Below are positions 18,309-27,305 of a stretch of 50,275 nt of DNA, in pieces (position 1 is the stretch's first letter; each line of letters opens with the position of its first letter). Both the position numbers and the translations under genes were made by a program. Source of the DNA: Silvibacterium sp. (GTDB taxonomy: Bacteria > Acidobacteriota > Terriglobia > Terriglobales > Acidobacteriaceae); assembly GCA_019234945.1 (NCBI GenBank), contig JAFAKX010000045.1, forward strand, positions 1-50,275, in the 5' to 3' direction. The notes beneath the pieces are model-generated. The model saw only the letters and a program-made list of their open reading frames with translations, ran no database searches and was not told where the DNA came from.

Positions 18309-18821
18309 ATGTGCTGCCGTCGCCTCACTCTCGTAGCGTTTGCATCATTCTTATGCATCTGTTTCTCCGGCTGCCGCTCGACGCCTCCAGGGAAGTTGGA
18401 GACGAAGTCAGTCCAATGGGTAAAGCATCACGTAACAGTCCGAGGTAAGAAAGACCGGAATCCGCTGGAGGCAACGGAAGAGCGCATCCAAGCCGGCCGC
18501 CGGGTCTTCGGTTATTACTGCGTGGTGTGCCACGGACGCGATGGCCAGAACACGGGGGTGCCCTTTGCAGCGAAGGTGTCGCCTCCAGTTCCTTCCTTGG
18601 CCGACAAGGAAGTACAGAGCTACACCGATGGCCAGCTCAAGTGGATCATTGACAACGGCATCTTTCCATCGGGCATGCCTGCCTCTCATGGCACCTTGAG
18701 CGACGACGAAATGTGGCAAGTGGTCCTGTACATCCGGCATCTGCCGCCGGCAGGCAGCCTGGGTGAGCCGCGCGCCTACAGCGGCGATGAGTATCAGGAC
18801 AGTCCAGACACGAAGAATTAA
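18309..18821 (+). CDS. c-type cytochrome, probable lipoprotein
   Basis: 170 aa; lipobox-like 'ICFSGC'; 'RRVFGYYCVVCHGRDGQNTGVPFAAKVSPPVPSLADKEVQSYTDGQLKWIIDNGIFPSGMPASHGTLSDDEMWQVVLYIRHLP'. Confidence 0.9.
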   Translation: MCCRRLTLVAFASFLCICFSGCRSTPPGKLETKSVQWVKHHVTVRGKKDRNPLEATEERIQAGRRVFGYYCVVCHGRDGQNTGVPFAAKVSPPVPSLADKEVQSYTDGQLKWIIDNGIFPSGMPASHGTLSDDEMWQVVLYIRHLPPAGSLGEPRAYSGDEYQDSPDTKN

Positions 18822-18830
18822 TGCCTCAGT

Positions 18831-19421
18831 TTAGAAGGCGTAATCAGGCTTTAGTTGCTTGAACATTCGCACAAAGTGGCAATGGAGCGAAATTGGCTCG
18901 TTTCCGTTGAGCGATTCAATTCCGAATTCCAGATAGCCGCGGCGTTGGCAGAATCTGATTATTTCCCAGTGCAGGTTCATGACCCGCAGATGCATGAACA
19001 GACATTGCATGCTGCTGCTCATGCGCTCAGCAGCTTCCAGAAGCTGTGAGCCTATTCCCGCACGCTGCTGGCGTGGGGTTACGGCCAGCAATGCGAGCCG
19101 GCTGGCCTCAAAGTGGGGCTCCAGATAGGCGCAACCAATGATCTGCTTCTCATCCTCGGCCAGCAAAAACTTGCCGCGTTTCATCAGCCATTCGACTCCG
19201 GTGGCATTCCCGAAGGTGGCGGGCAGGAAATGATCTCTTCCGGGGGAAATCGCATTTGTGAACTCAGCAATTGCTGAAGCTTCGTTGGCCCTGGCTAGGC
19301 GTATCCTCAGGTGGCTCTTGCTTGGGGCAGGACAGTTCTGATGCCCATTGGTGATTGCCTTCGGCGTTGAGGCCAGAGTCTCCGCCCCATTGTTCCTCGG
19401 GGATTCCAGAACTGCCAGCAT
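18831..19421 (-). CDS. GNAT-family N-acetyltransferase
   Basis: 196 aa; 'LRIRLARANEASAIAEFTN', 'LLALAVTPRQQRAGIGSQLLEAAERM'-type acetyl-CoA motif (sequence reads 'LALLAVTPRQQRAGIGSQLLEAAERM'), 'FCQRRGYLEFGIE'. Confidence 0.82.
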   Translation of the reverse strand: MLAVLESPRNNGAETLASTPKAITNGHQNCPAPSKSHLRIRLARANEASAIAEFTNAISPGRDHFLPATFGNATGVEWLMKRGKFLLAEDEKQIIGCAYLEPHFEASRLALLAVTPRQQRAGIGSQLLEAAERMSSSMQCLFMHLRVMNLHWEIIRFCQRRGYLEFGIESLNGNEPISLHCHFVRMFKQLKPDYAF

Positions 19422-19602
19422 TCTCGTATTGCTCCTAGCTTAAGCCTAGAGCAAGGGTCTGTGTCGCCTGTCAGAGGATTGTCAGGAGGTTTTCACTTTT
19501 CTGGCTTGCAGCCGCTGCCCCCGCTCCAACCACCAGCCGCTTTCGGCGTAGACTGTAGGCGCGTGAGTGAGCGACGATCAAAACTGACACTAAGGAGTCT
19601 GG

Positions 19603-20718
19603 ATGAGCAGAGTTCAGGTACTGGTGGGAACGCGCAAAGGGGCGTTTATTCTCACGTCGGACGGAACACGCGAACAATGGGAGGTCAGCGGCCCGTTCTT
19701 TGGCGGATGGGAGATATACCACGTGAAGGGATCGCCGGCTGATCCTGACCGGCTCTACGCTTCGCAGTCGAGCGGTTGGTCCGGACAGGTTATGCAGCGT
19801 TCGAACGACGGCGGCAAGACCTGGGAGCCGGTTGGCAACAAATTCGCCTATGAGGGCGAGGCTGGCACGCACCAATGGTACGACGGCACGCCGCATCCCT
19901 GGGAGTTCAAACGTGTCTGGCATCTCGAACCTTCGCTCACCGATCCTGACGCGGTCTACGCCGGCGTTGAAGATGCCGCACTGTTCCGATCCAGCGATGG
20001 CGGCCAGACCTGGAATGAGTTGTCCAGCCTGCGCGGTCACGGCACCGGCCCGCACTGGCAGCCCGGTGCTGGCGGCTTGTGCCTGCACACGATCATCCTC
20101 GACGCGAGCAACGCCTCGCGCATATTCATCGCGATTTCCGCTGCGGGCGCCTTTCGCACCGACGACGGCGGCCGGACCTGGAGACCGATCAACCGGGGTC
20201 TCCGTTCCCAATACATCCCGAATCCGACCGCGGAAGTCGGGCACTGTGTACACCGCATTGCCATGCATCCCGGACGTCCGGGCGTGCTGTTCATGCAGAA
20301 GCATTGGGATGTGATGCGGAGCGACGATGCCGGTGACTCCTGGCGGGAAATCAGCGGCAGTTTGCCCTCAGACTTCGGGTTTGTTATTGACGTTCATGCG
20401 CACGAGCCGGAGACCATCTATGTCGTGCCCATCAAGAGCGATTCCGAGCACTATCCGCCCGACGGCAGACTTCGTGTATATCGCAGCCGGACGGGCGGAA
20501 ACGAGTGGGAGCCGCTGACCAAGGGTCTGCCCCAGCGTGACTGCTACGTCAACGTGCTGCGCGATGCCATGGCCGTCGACCGCCTCGACTCCTGTGGCAT
20601 TTACTTCGGAACGACCGGTGGGCAGGTCTACGCATCGGCCGATTCAGGAGATACCTGGGCGCCAATCGTTCGCGATCTGCCGGCCGTGTTGTCTGTCGAG
20701 GTCCAGACGCTGGCATGA
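19603..20718 (+). CDS. BNR/WD40/YVTN-type beta-propeller protein (sialidase-like fold)
   Basis: 371 aa with repeated Asp-box-like motifs '[11 protein letters not shown]', '[11 protein letters not shown]', '[11 protein letters not shown]', '[11 protein letters not shown]', '[11 protein letters not shown]'. Confidence 0.9.
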   Translation: MSRVQVLVGTRKGAFILTSDGTREQWEVSGPFFGGWEIYHVKGSPADPDRLYASQSSGWSGQVMQRSNDGGKTWEPVGNKFAYEGEAGTHQWYDGTPHPWEFKRVWHLEPSLTDPDAVYAGVEDAALFRSSDGGQTWNELSSLRGHGTGPHWQPGAGGLCLHTIILDASNASRIFIAISAAGAFRTDDGGRTWRPINRGLRSQYIPNPTAEVGHCVHRIAMHPGRPGVLFMQKHWDVMRSDDAGDSWREISGSLPSDFGFVIDVHAHEPETIYVVPIKSDSEHYPPDGRLRVYRSRTGGNEWEPLTKGLPQRDCYVNVLRDAMAVDRLDSCGIYFGTTGGQVYASADSGDTWAPIVRDLPAVLSVEVQTLA

Positions 20719-21011
20719 TTCGCGTGATCCTGCCGCAACATCTGCGCGCGCTTGCACAGACCGGCAGCCAGATAGAGCTAGCGATCCAGGGAGCTGTCAC
20801 GCAACGCATCGTGCTCGATGCGATCGAAGCGCGCTATCCCATGCTGCGTGGAACCATCCGCGACCAGCTGACGCAACAGCGCCGGCCATTCCTGCGCTTC
20901 TTTGCCTGCGAGCAGGATCTGTCACACGAGTCACCAGATGCACCTTTGCCAGACGAAGTCGCATCAGGAGCCGAGCCATTGATTATTCTCGGGGCCATCG
21001 CAGGCGGATGA
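20715..21011 (+). CDS. MoaD/ThiS-family ubiquitin-like protein
   Basis: 98 aa; '[23 protein letters not shown]...[12 protein letters not shown]' with C-terminal GG; ATGA overlap with the upstream BNR gene. Confidence 0.78.
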   Translation: MIRVILPQHLRALAQTGSQIELAIQGAVTQRIVLDAIEARYPMLRGTIRDQLTQQRRPFLRFFACEQDLSHESPDAPLPDEVASGAEPLIILGAIAGG

Positions 21012-21136
21012 GCAATCGCTTGGACCCGAGGCGACGTCAGCCCAGGGGGGAAGTAAGTGCGGGGCCGTAGACTGCAGCCGATTCGGCCATCCCCGCTGAA
21101 CTTTATGAGGGTTGACCAACTGTGGCAACACGGAAG

Positions 21137-22756
21137 TCAGACAGGCATCTCTGTCAGGCGATCCAGCGAAATGGGTTTTATTTGCCAGAGCTTCAGTTCT
21201 GCTGCTCCGCTCATTTCCACATGAATGTCCGGTGCCCCGCTCCCCTGATAGTAGAACCGCTTTGTGCAGGCGAAGTTGCTGTTTACGAAGAGTTCAACGA
21301 CCGATCCATCGATATACGCATTGAGTCCCATGGCCTTTTGCCCCGGACCGACGGCCGGAATTTCCTCGCCATCGAGAAAAAGCTTGCGTGCCTCCGGCTT
21401 CCATTCAAGCCTGATCAGTTCTTTGCTGGAAGCGCTCCCCTCCAGCAGATTGAAAGAGAGCGCGAACGGCTCATTTGAGAGGGAAGTCTTGCACTCTACT
21501 TCTCCGCAGCATTCGCGGATCACTTTGACTGCTCCGCTGCCCTGTTGCTTGCCGCGTAATCGCTCCACCGCAGGTAACACTCGCATCATGAGCTTGCCCT
21601 CCGAGTCCAAATCCAGCACGCGTGGAAGACTCATCATGCCGGCCCAGCCGGCGGCGCGATACTCCTCGAGCGGCCTGGCTTCGGGTATCCATCCCCACAG
21701 GATGCGGTTTCCATCTTTGTCGAGCTGCGTCTTCGGCGCGTAAAAAGATCCGTGATCCAGCGCACCGCTCTGGTCTGCCTGGAAGCGCATCGATGCAGTA
21801 TCGAGTCCGCCACTTTGCCAGAACACCTTTCGCTGCGTCGAGTAGATCAGCACATACTTATTCCGAATAGCAAAAAAGTCGGGACACTCCCACATCTCGC
21901 CTGAATCTACCGGGTCAGTGGCATTCGGCTTCTGTCCTGCCGCCATCTCGCCTTCGACCAGCGGGTGCAGATACTCCCAGTGGTGGAAGTCCCGCGAACG
22001 GTAGAGCAGAATTATCCCACCCTTTCCGCGCACTCCCGAGCCGACGTTGAGATACCACCAGTCGCCGAGGCGCCACGGGCAGGGATCGCGGAATCCTGTA
22101 ATCTGAAGCCCCGGCGGAGGAGCTGCAATTACCGGCACCGAGTCCTTTTTCCACACTGTAAGCTGCGGCTGGTCGCACGTCGCGATGCATTGCGTCTCAC
22201 GGAAATTGTGCTGGCCATCGCTCAGTGTCGCCTGCTGCTTTGGGACCGACGCGACCCCTGTGTAGATAAACGTCGGGACTCCTCTGTTGATGACAGCGCT
22301 GCCGGAAAAGCAGCCGTCCTGGTCCGGGCCTCCAGGAGTCGGGCTCAAGGCCACAGGCCGATGCCGCCAATGCACCATGTCCGGACTTACAGCGTGGGCC
22401 CAGTGCATGTCGCCCCAGTACGCGCCGTTGGGGTTGTACTGGAAGAACATGTGGTATTGCCCTTTCCAGTAGATCGGGCCGTTCGGGTCATTCATCCAGT
22501 TGGCCGCCGGCAGAAGGTGATACTGGGGACGCCTTGGGTCTGACGCCAGCCCTGGGCTGGCGTCTACGAGCGCTCGCATGTTTGGTATACGGGAGGCGGC
22601 GATCAGGGCCGCTCCTCCTGTTATCAATTGGCGTCGAGTCCACTCAGATGACTTGAAGAGGCAAATGTCTGGCACCTCGCTACCCCGTCGATATTGCCGA
22701 AGCACGCCGCGATATGCAAGCTTGCAGCCGCGCAGGTTGCCGCTACAATCTCCCAT
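21137..22756 (-). CDS. GH32-family glycoside hydrolase (levanase/fructosidase-like)
   Basis: 539 aa; 'PAANWMNDPNGPIYWKGQYHMFFQYNPNGAYWGDMHWAHAVSPDMVHW', 'FRDPCPW', 'MWECPDFFAI'; N-terminal Tat-like 'RRQLITGGAALIAAS'. Start codon uncertain. Confidence 0.92.
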   Translation of the reverse strand: MGDCSGNLRGCKLAYRGVLRQYRRGSEVPDICLFKSSEWTRRQLITGGAALIAASRIPNMRALVDASPGLASDPRRPQYHLLPAANWMNDPNGPIYWKGQYHMFFQYNPNGAYWGDMHWAHAVSPDMVHWRHRPVALSPTPGGPDQDGCFSGSAVINRGVPTFIYTGVASVPKQQATLSDGQHNFRETQCIATCDQPQLTVWKKDSVPVIAAPPPGLQITGFRDPCPWRLGDWWYLNVGSGVRGKGGIILLYRSRDFHHWEYLHPLVEGEMAAGQKPNATDPVDSGEMWECPDFFAIRNKYVLIYSTQRKVFWQSGGLDTASMRFQADQSGALDHGSFYAPKTQLDKDGNRILWGWIPEARPLEEYRAAGWAGMMSLPRVLDLDSEGKLMMRVLPAVERLRGKQQGSGAVKVIRECCGEVECKTSLSNEPFALSFNLLEGSASSKELIRLEWKPEARKLFLDGEEIPAVGPGQKAMGLNAYIDGSVVELFVNSNFACTKRFYYQGSGAPDIHVEMSGAAELKLWQIKPISLDRLTEMPV

Positions 22757-22774
22757 AAAGGAAACGCAACGGGC

Positions 22775-23416
22775 ATGTCCGAAGCCTCACTCGTCGCGAA
22801 CTGGGACGACGTCGTCAGCCGACTATGCGAAATCGGTCGCGAATTCTACAGCCGAGGCTGGGTGTATGGCACCAGCGGCAATTTCAGCGCTCGAATCTCG
22901 GTCGATCCTCTTCGGCTCGCGATCACTTCGAGCGGACTGGACAAGGGCGCACTATCTCCTGGCCACATCCTGGAAATCGACTCCGCGGCCTGTGTCCTTC
23001 GCGGCATCGGTCGCCCCTCCGCCGAAACAAGCCTGCATCTCGTTCTCGTGCAGCAGGCCGCCGCCGGGGCTGTCCTGCACACCCATTCCATCTGGAGCAC
23101 TCTGCTCTCCGACCGCTGGGCCGCTCAGGGGGGACTCGTCCTCGAAGGCTACGAGATGCTCAAGGGACTTGCCGGCATCGTGACTCACGAGCATCGCGAG
23201 TGGGTGCCGATCATTGAGAATTCGCAGGACTATGCTGCGCTCTCAGCCGCGCTGTCCTCAGTGCTCGCAGACTATCCGAACTGTCATGGCGTCCTGCTTC
23301 GCAAACACGGCCTCTACACCTGGGGCTGCGATCTCGCCGAGGCGCGCCGTCACGTCGAAATACTGGAGTTTCTCTTTGAAGCCGAGGCGCGCCGCCAGCT
23401 CGCCAATCAGCCTTGA
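22775..23416 (+). CDS. mtnB: class II aldolase/adducin family, probable methylthioribulose-1-phosphate dehydratase
   Basis: 'GREFYSRGWVYGTSGNFSARIS', 'HLVLVQQAAAGAVLHTHSIWSTLLS', 'GYEMLKGLAG', 'PNCHGVLLRKHGLYTWG'; neighbours mtnD and mtnC. Confidence 0.88.
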   Translation: MSEASLVANWDDVVSRLCEIGREFYSRGWVYGTSGNFSARISVDPLRLAITSSGLDKGALSPGHILEIDSAACVLRGIGRPSAETSLHLVLVQQAAAGAVLHTHSIWSTLLSDRWAAQGGLVLEGYEMLKGLAGIVTHEHREWVPIIENSQDYAALSAALSSVLADYPNCHGVLLRKHGLYTWGCDLAEARRHVEILEFLFEAEARRQLANQP

Positions 23417-24273
23417 GTCGGGTAACCCATCCCTGCCAGCACGCCGCGCATATACGAGATGCTCTTGGTTACGCCGGGCATCGGATCGTCGCCGTGCACT
23501 TCGTACTCGAGATCTACGTAACCCGGATAACGGATTGCAATCAGAGCCTCGAATATTCCCCGCACCGGCATGATTCCGTCGCCAACCGCGACTTGGCTCT
23601 CCTTGCTGTGAAAGTCCGTCAAGTCTTTCATATGCACATCGAACAGCCGCGGTCCCGCCGCCCTGATCGCCTCGACTACATCCGTTCCCGCGCGCGCTGT
23701 GTGTCCGACGTCGATGCAGCACCCCATCCGCGGGTCCATGTTGCCAACCGCCTTCAGCACATCCATGGGGGAGGGCCAGAGCTTGTCCTCCGGGCCATGA
23801 TTGTGGATGGCAAACCGGATGTCATACTCTTTCACGAATTTCTCGATGCGCGGTAACGTCTCCCGTGCCGGGTCGCCGGCAATAATGACCTTTACCCCCG
23901 CTCGCTTCGCATAATCGAACTTCGCACTGATATCGTCCTCGTTCTTCGGGAAATACACTGCTCCAACAGCCGTAAGTTTGATGCCGTTGGCCGTGTAATC
24001 CGCAACTGCCTGTTGCGTTGCTTCAGGCGGCGACATCGGCAGATGATCTTTCACGTCCTTCGCATTCAGGTTTGTGAGCTTCAGTTCCTTCATGAACTCG
24101 ATCACTTTTGCGCGGTCGAAGTTTCTGAAGGTATAGCTCGCCATCCCCAATTCGATCGGATGCCGGTGGGTCTCGCTTACCTGTGCATGGGCATGCAACA
24201 GTCCGGCTGGAGTCGAAAGGGAGGCAGCGGTAGCGGCTGTGATGTGGAAGAAGTCTCGGCGGGTGAAAGACAT
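23407..24273 (-). CDS. sugar phosphate isomerase/epimerase (xylose isomerase-like TIM barrel) with Tat-type signal
   Basis: 288 aa; 'MSFTRRDFFHITAATAASLS', 'AIHNHGPEDKLWPSPMDVLKAVGNMDPRMGCCIDVGHTARAGTD', 'YVDLEYEV'. Confidence 0.85.
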   Translation of the reverse strand: MSFTRRDFFHITAATAASLSTPAGLLHAHAQVSETHRHPIELGMASYTFRNFDRAKVIEFMKELKLTNLNAKDVKDHLPMSPPEATQQAVADYTANGIKLTAVGAVYFPKNEDDISAKFDYAKRAGVKVIIAGDPARETLPRIEKFVKEYDIRFAIHNHGPEDKLWPSPMDVLKAVGNMDPRMGCCIDVGHTARAGTDVVEAIRAAGPRLFDVHMKDLTDFHSKESQVAVGDGIMPVRGIFEALIAIRYPGYVDLEYEVHGDDPMPGVTKSISYMRGVLAGMGYPTQG

Positions 24274-24354
24274 AATGGGCGCATGATAAACGATTCTTTC
24301 CTAAGTCCAAAGAGTGTCCCCCATTCAGGTACCGCAGCTAAAATAGAGACATCT

Positions 24355-24921
24355 ATGGCTACCGTGCGAATTCCGGCAAAGAACATCGTTCTGAATGAGC
24401 ATGCCGAGATTACTACGGCTCTGGCCGCCATCGGGATCGACTACGAGCGCTGGTCGCTCGACCGTGTTGGAGTCGACGCCGATGCGGACACCGTTCTGAA
24501 CGCTTATGCCGGCGAGATCGAGGAAATGAAGATCACGGGCGGATACACCACCGCCGACGTTATCGACGTTGACCCCGAAACCCCGAACCTCGACGCGCTT
24601 CTCGCAAAGTTCAGCACGGAGCATACCCACGATGAAGATGAAGTCCGCTTCATTATTTCCGGACGGGGCATCTTCCACATCAACCCACTCCAGGGAGATG
24701 TTGTCTCGATCGAGGTCGAGGCCGGAGACATGATTCGCGTGCCTCGCGGCACACGCCATTGGTTCGACCTCTGCACCGACCGCCGGATCCGTGCCATTCG
24801 GTGGTTTCAGGACAAGTCCGGCTGGACTCCGCGCTACACCCAGAGTGGCATCGATACACAGTTTGAGCCGCTTTGCTTTGGACCCGCCTACTTCGGCCCA
24901 CGCGTCCACACCGGATTTTAG
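24355..24921 (+). CDS. mtnD: acireductone dioxygenase
   Basis: 188 aa; metal site 'STEHTHDEDEVRFIISGRGIFHIN', 'GDMIRVPRGTRHWFDLCTDRRIRAIRWFQDKSGWTPRYT'. Start trimmed to ATG 24355. Confidence 0.94.
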   Translation: MATVRIPAKNIVLNEHAEITTALAAIGIDYERWSLDRVGVDADADTVLNAYAGEIEEMKITGGYTTADVIDVDPETPNLDALLAKFSTEHTHDEDEVRFIISGRGIFHINPLQGDVVSIEVEAGDMIRVPRGTRHWFDLCTDRRIRAIRWFQDKSGWTPRYTQSGIDTQFEPLCFGPAYFGPRVHTGF

Positions 24922-24939
24922 GAGACTCGCCCGTTCCCG

Positions 24940-25668
24940 ATGCCGGATCTCTACCTGCTCGACATTGAAGGCACCACCTCGCCGATCTCCTTCGTCCACG
25001 ATGTGTTGTTTCCTTACGCGCGCGCGCGGATGGCCGACTACATTGCTCGCAGCTCTGATAGACCCGAGCTGCAGGGCAACCTGCGACAGCTCGCCCACGA
25101 AAACGCCATCGACAGGTCGAAGGGCGCGCCCGTCATCTACTACCCTCAGCGGCTCTCACAAGACCCGGCCGAGACCCTGAAGGCCAGCACGGCCTATCTC
25201 GTTTGGCTCATGGACCAGGACCGCAAATCCACCGTGCTCAAATCCATTCAGGGCAGAATCTGGGCCGAAGGTTATGAGCGCGGCGACCTGCGCAGCGAAG
25301 TTTTTCCCGACGTGCCGCCGGCCTTCGATCGGTGGCATCGCACCGCCCGCATCGCCATTTACTCATCCGGAAGCGTTGAAGCGCAGAGATATCTCTTTCG
25401 CTACACGCAAGCGGGGGACTTGTCCCCCTTCGTCGATGCTTATTTCGATACCAATACCGGCCCCAAGTTAGAATCCGCGAGCTACAGCAAAATTGCCGCA
25501 ACTCTCAATGCCAAACCCGCCGATGTCCTCTTCATTTCCGACTCGATCCGCGAGCTGGATGCTGCTCGCGATGCCGGAATGCTCACCCGGCTCTCCCTCC
25601 GCCCTGGGAACGCTTCTGTTGCAGATGACCACGGCCACTCCCCTATCCAGTCGTTCGATAGCATCTAG
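24940..25668 (+). CDS. mtnC: 2,3-diketo-5-methylthiopentyl-1-phosphate enolase-phosphatase (E1)
   Basis: 242 aa HAD protein; 'LYLLDIEGTTSPISFVHDVLFPYARARM', 'IYSSGSVEAQRYLFRYTQAGDLSPFVDAYFDT', 'DVLFISDSIRELDAARDAGM'. Confidence 0.94.
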   Translation: MPDLYLLDIEGTTSPISFVHDVLFPYARARMADYIARSSDRPELQGNLRQLAHENAIDRSKGAPVIYYPQRLSQDPAETLKASTAYLVWLMDQDRKSTVLKSIQGRIWAEGYERGDLRSEVFPDVPPAFDRWHRTARIAIYSSGSVEAQRYLFRYTQAGDLSPFVDAYFDTNTGPKLESASYSKIAATLNAKPADVLFISDSIRELDAARDAGMLTRLSLRPGNASVADDHGHSPIQSFDSI

Positions 25669-27248
25669 AAATCGCTTGCGGTCTCCGGTTCCGGCGTGAG
25701 AAATCTCGCGCCCCCTACGGCCAGAGCAGCAATCGTGTACGCCGCTGCGAGGTGCCAGGGCAGTGGGGAGCCGGCGCGCCATGGCACAAAGAACGTTCCC
25801 TGCGCGAAGGGCGAGTGAATGACACCGAAGAGGCAGAAGAGAGCGCCCACGATCAGATAGATCGCGCTTGCGCGAAAGCGCCTGTCGATCAGCTCCGCGG
25901 TCGCCGCGCCCCACAGGATCGCCGTGATGATGAATCCGTTGCCCAGCAGATTCAGCGTGTGCAGCGTTACTCCGACCTCGCCTGATATCTGCTCCATGCT
26001 GGCGTTCAGCGTGCCCAGTACGGCGTTTGTTTCGAGAGTGATCAGGAATGCCAGCGACGGCAACATCGAAATCGCCACTGCCACCCCATGCCGTCGCGGA
26101 GTCGCCTCGAACGCCTGTGCGACCACTTCCAGGCCGATGTATACCAGTACAGGCGCGATCGCGGAAGCCGGAATCCAGTCCACGAAGAAGGGAAGCACGC
26201 CAATTATTCCGCCGAGCCCGATAAATAACGCGGTCAGAATCGTGTAACCAGCCCGTGCACCCATCGACTTGAACGCCGGATGTCCGATGTAAGGCGTGCT
26301 CTCCACCACACCGCCGCAAAGCCCAGCCGCCAGTGTGCAGAATCCTTCGGTCAACAGGATTCGCCGCGTGTCGTACTCATCGCCGGCGACGGCTGCGCTC
26401 TCCGTATTGTCGATGCCGCCTACAATCGTCGATAGAGCAAACGGAAGCGCAATCGGCAGATATCCCCATGCATGCGAGAGGCCTCTCAGGAAGGCCAACG
26501 ACGGCCAAGGCAGAGAGAGATGCAGCGCCGTCAGGTGCGGCTGGCTGGCCTTGAGCAGCGGGCTGCCGAGGTGTGCCCACCGCAGCAGGTAGAATGCTGC
26601 GATTCCCACCAATGCCGACACGAGAGCACCGGGAATTCTGCCCGGCAAACGCATTCGTGCAACGAGCGTCACCAGTAGCAGGCTCAGCGCAAGCAATCCG
26701 GGCAGGGGATCGGAAAATATCTTCAGCAGCGGCAGCACGCCGATCAGTGCAATTCCCGCTCCACCGATCGAGCCTAGCAGCGCAGCACGTGGGACAATCG
26801 ACCGCACCGCGTTCCCGCAGAACGAGAGGCCGATTTTGAACAGGCCTGCGAGCACCGTCACGGCCATGCCGATCTCCCAGGAGAGCATCGCATCGCGGGT
26901 TGCCAGATACGCCGGTCCGATTACGGCGAATGACATTCCGAAGACGCTCGGCGCGTTCAGTCCCAGCGGCATGGCCGTGACGTCCTCGCGGCCCGTTCGC
27001 CGCGCCAATCGCACCGCCATCCACGCATAGATCAGGTCGCCGATCAGCACTCCCATGGCCGTGCCTGGCACCATGTGGTGAAGCACTATTTCTTTGGGGA
27101 AATGAAAAGCGCCAATCAGAATGCTCGACAAAATCACCATATTGGCGACGTTGTCGAACATCAGCGCGAAAAAGGCGTTCAGGTCCCCCGCGCGAAACCA
27201 GTGATAGAGATGCTTCGATCGGGTTGTTGCTTCAGTGGTTTCCGGCAT
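25665..27248 (-). CDS. NCS2/xanthine-uracil-type permease
   Basis: Polytopic; 'FRAGDLNAFFALMFDNVANMVILSSIL', 'GREDVTAMPLGLNAPSVFGMSFAVIGPAYL', 'STIVGGIDNTESAAVAGDEYDTRRILLTEG'. Start may be 27287 or 27248. Confidence 0.82.
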   Translation of the reverse strand: MPETTEATTRSKHLYHWFRAGDLNAFFALMFDNVANMVILSSILIGAFHFPKEIVLHHMVPGTAMGVLIGDLIYAWMAVRLARRTGREDVTAMPLGLNAPSVFGMSFAVIGPAYLATRDAMLSWEIGMAVTVLAGLFKIGLSFCGNAVRSIVPRAALLGSIGGAGIALIGVLPLLKIFSDPLPGLLALSLLLVTLVARMRLPGRIPGALVSALVGIAAFYLLRWAHLGSPLLKASQPHLTALHLSLPWPSLAFLRGLSHAWGYLPIALPFALSTIVGGIDNTESAAVAGDEYDTRRILLTEGFCTLAAGLCGGVVESTPYIGHPAFKSMGARAGYTILTALFIGLGGIIGVLPFFVDWIPASAIAPVLVYIGLEVVAQAFEATPRRHGVAVAISMLPSLAFLITLETNAVLGTLNASMEQISGEVGVTLHTLNLLGNGFIITAILWGAATAELIDRRFRASAIYLIVGALFCLFGVIHSPFAQGTFFVPWRAGSPLPWHLAAAYTIAALAVGGARFLTPEPETASDF

Positions 27249-27305
27249 CCTGCCCTGAAGCATAATGCCGAAACATCGCTTCGCCAAACGTTCTTTTAGT
27301 GACGC

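Noticed and set aside
16533-18821. Calling the cytochrome/CuA module a cytochrome oxidase or N2O reductase operon
   Set aside because: No subunit I, NosZ or assembly genes are present; only relay components are visible.
19471-20304. 277-aa minus ORF opposite the BNR propeller
   Set aside because: Composition-driven shadow ORF; the sense strand has five Asp-box-like repeats.
24325-25098. 257-aa minus ORF opposite mtnD
   Set aside because: Antisense of an unambiguous acireductone dioxygenase.
25468-26319. 283-aa minus ORF overlapping mtnC and the permease
   Set aside because: Arg/Gly-rich alternative frame of the permease; no domain-like sequence.
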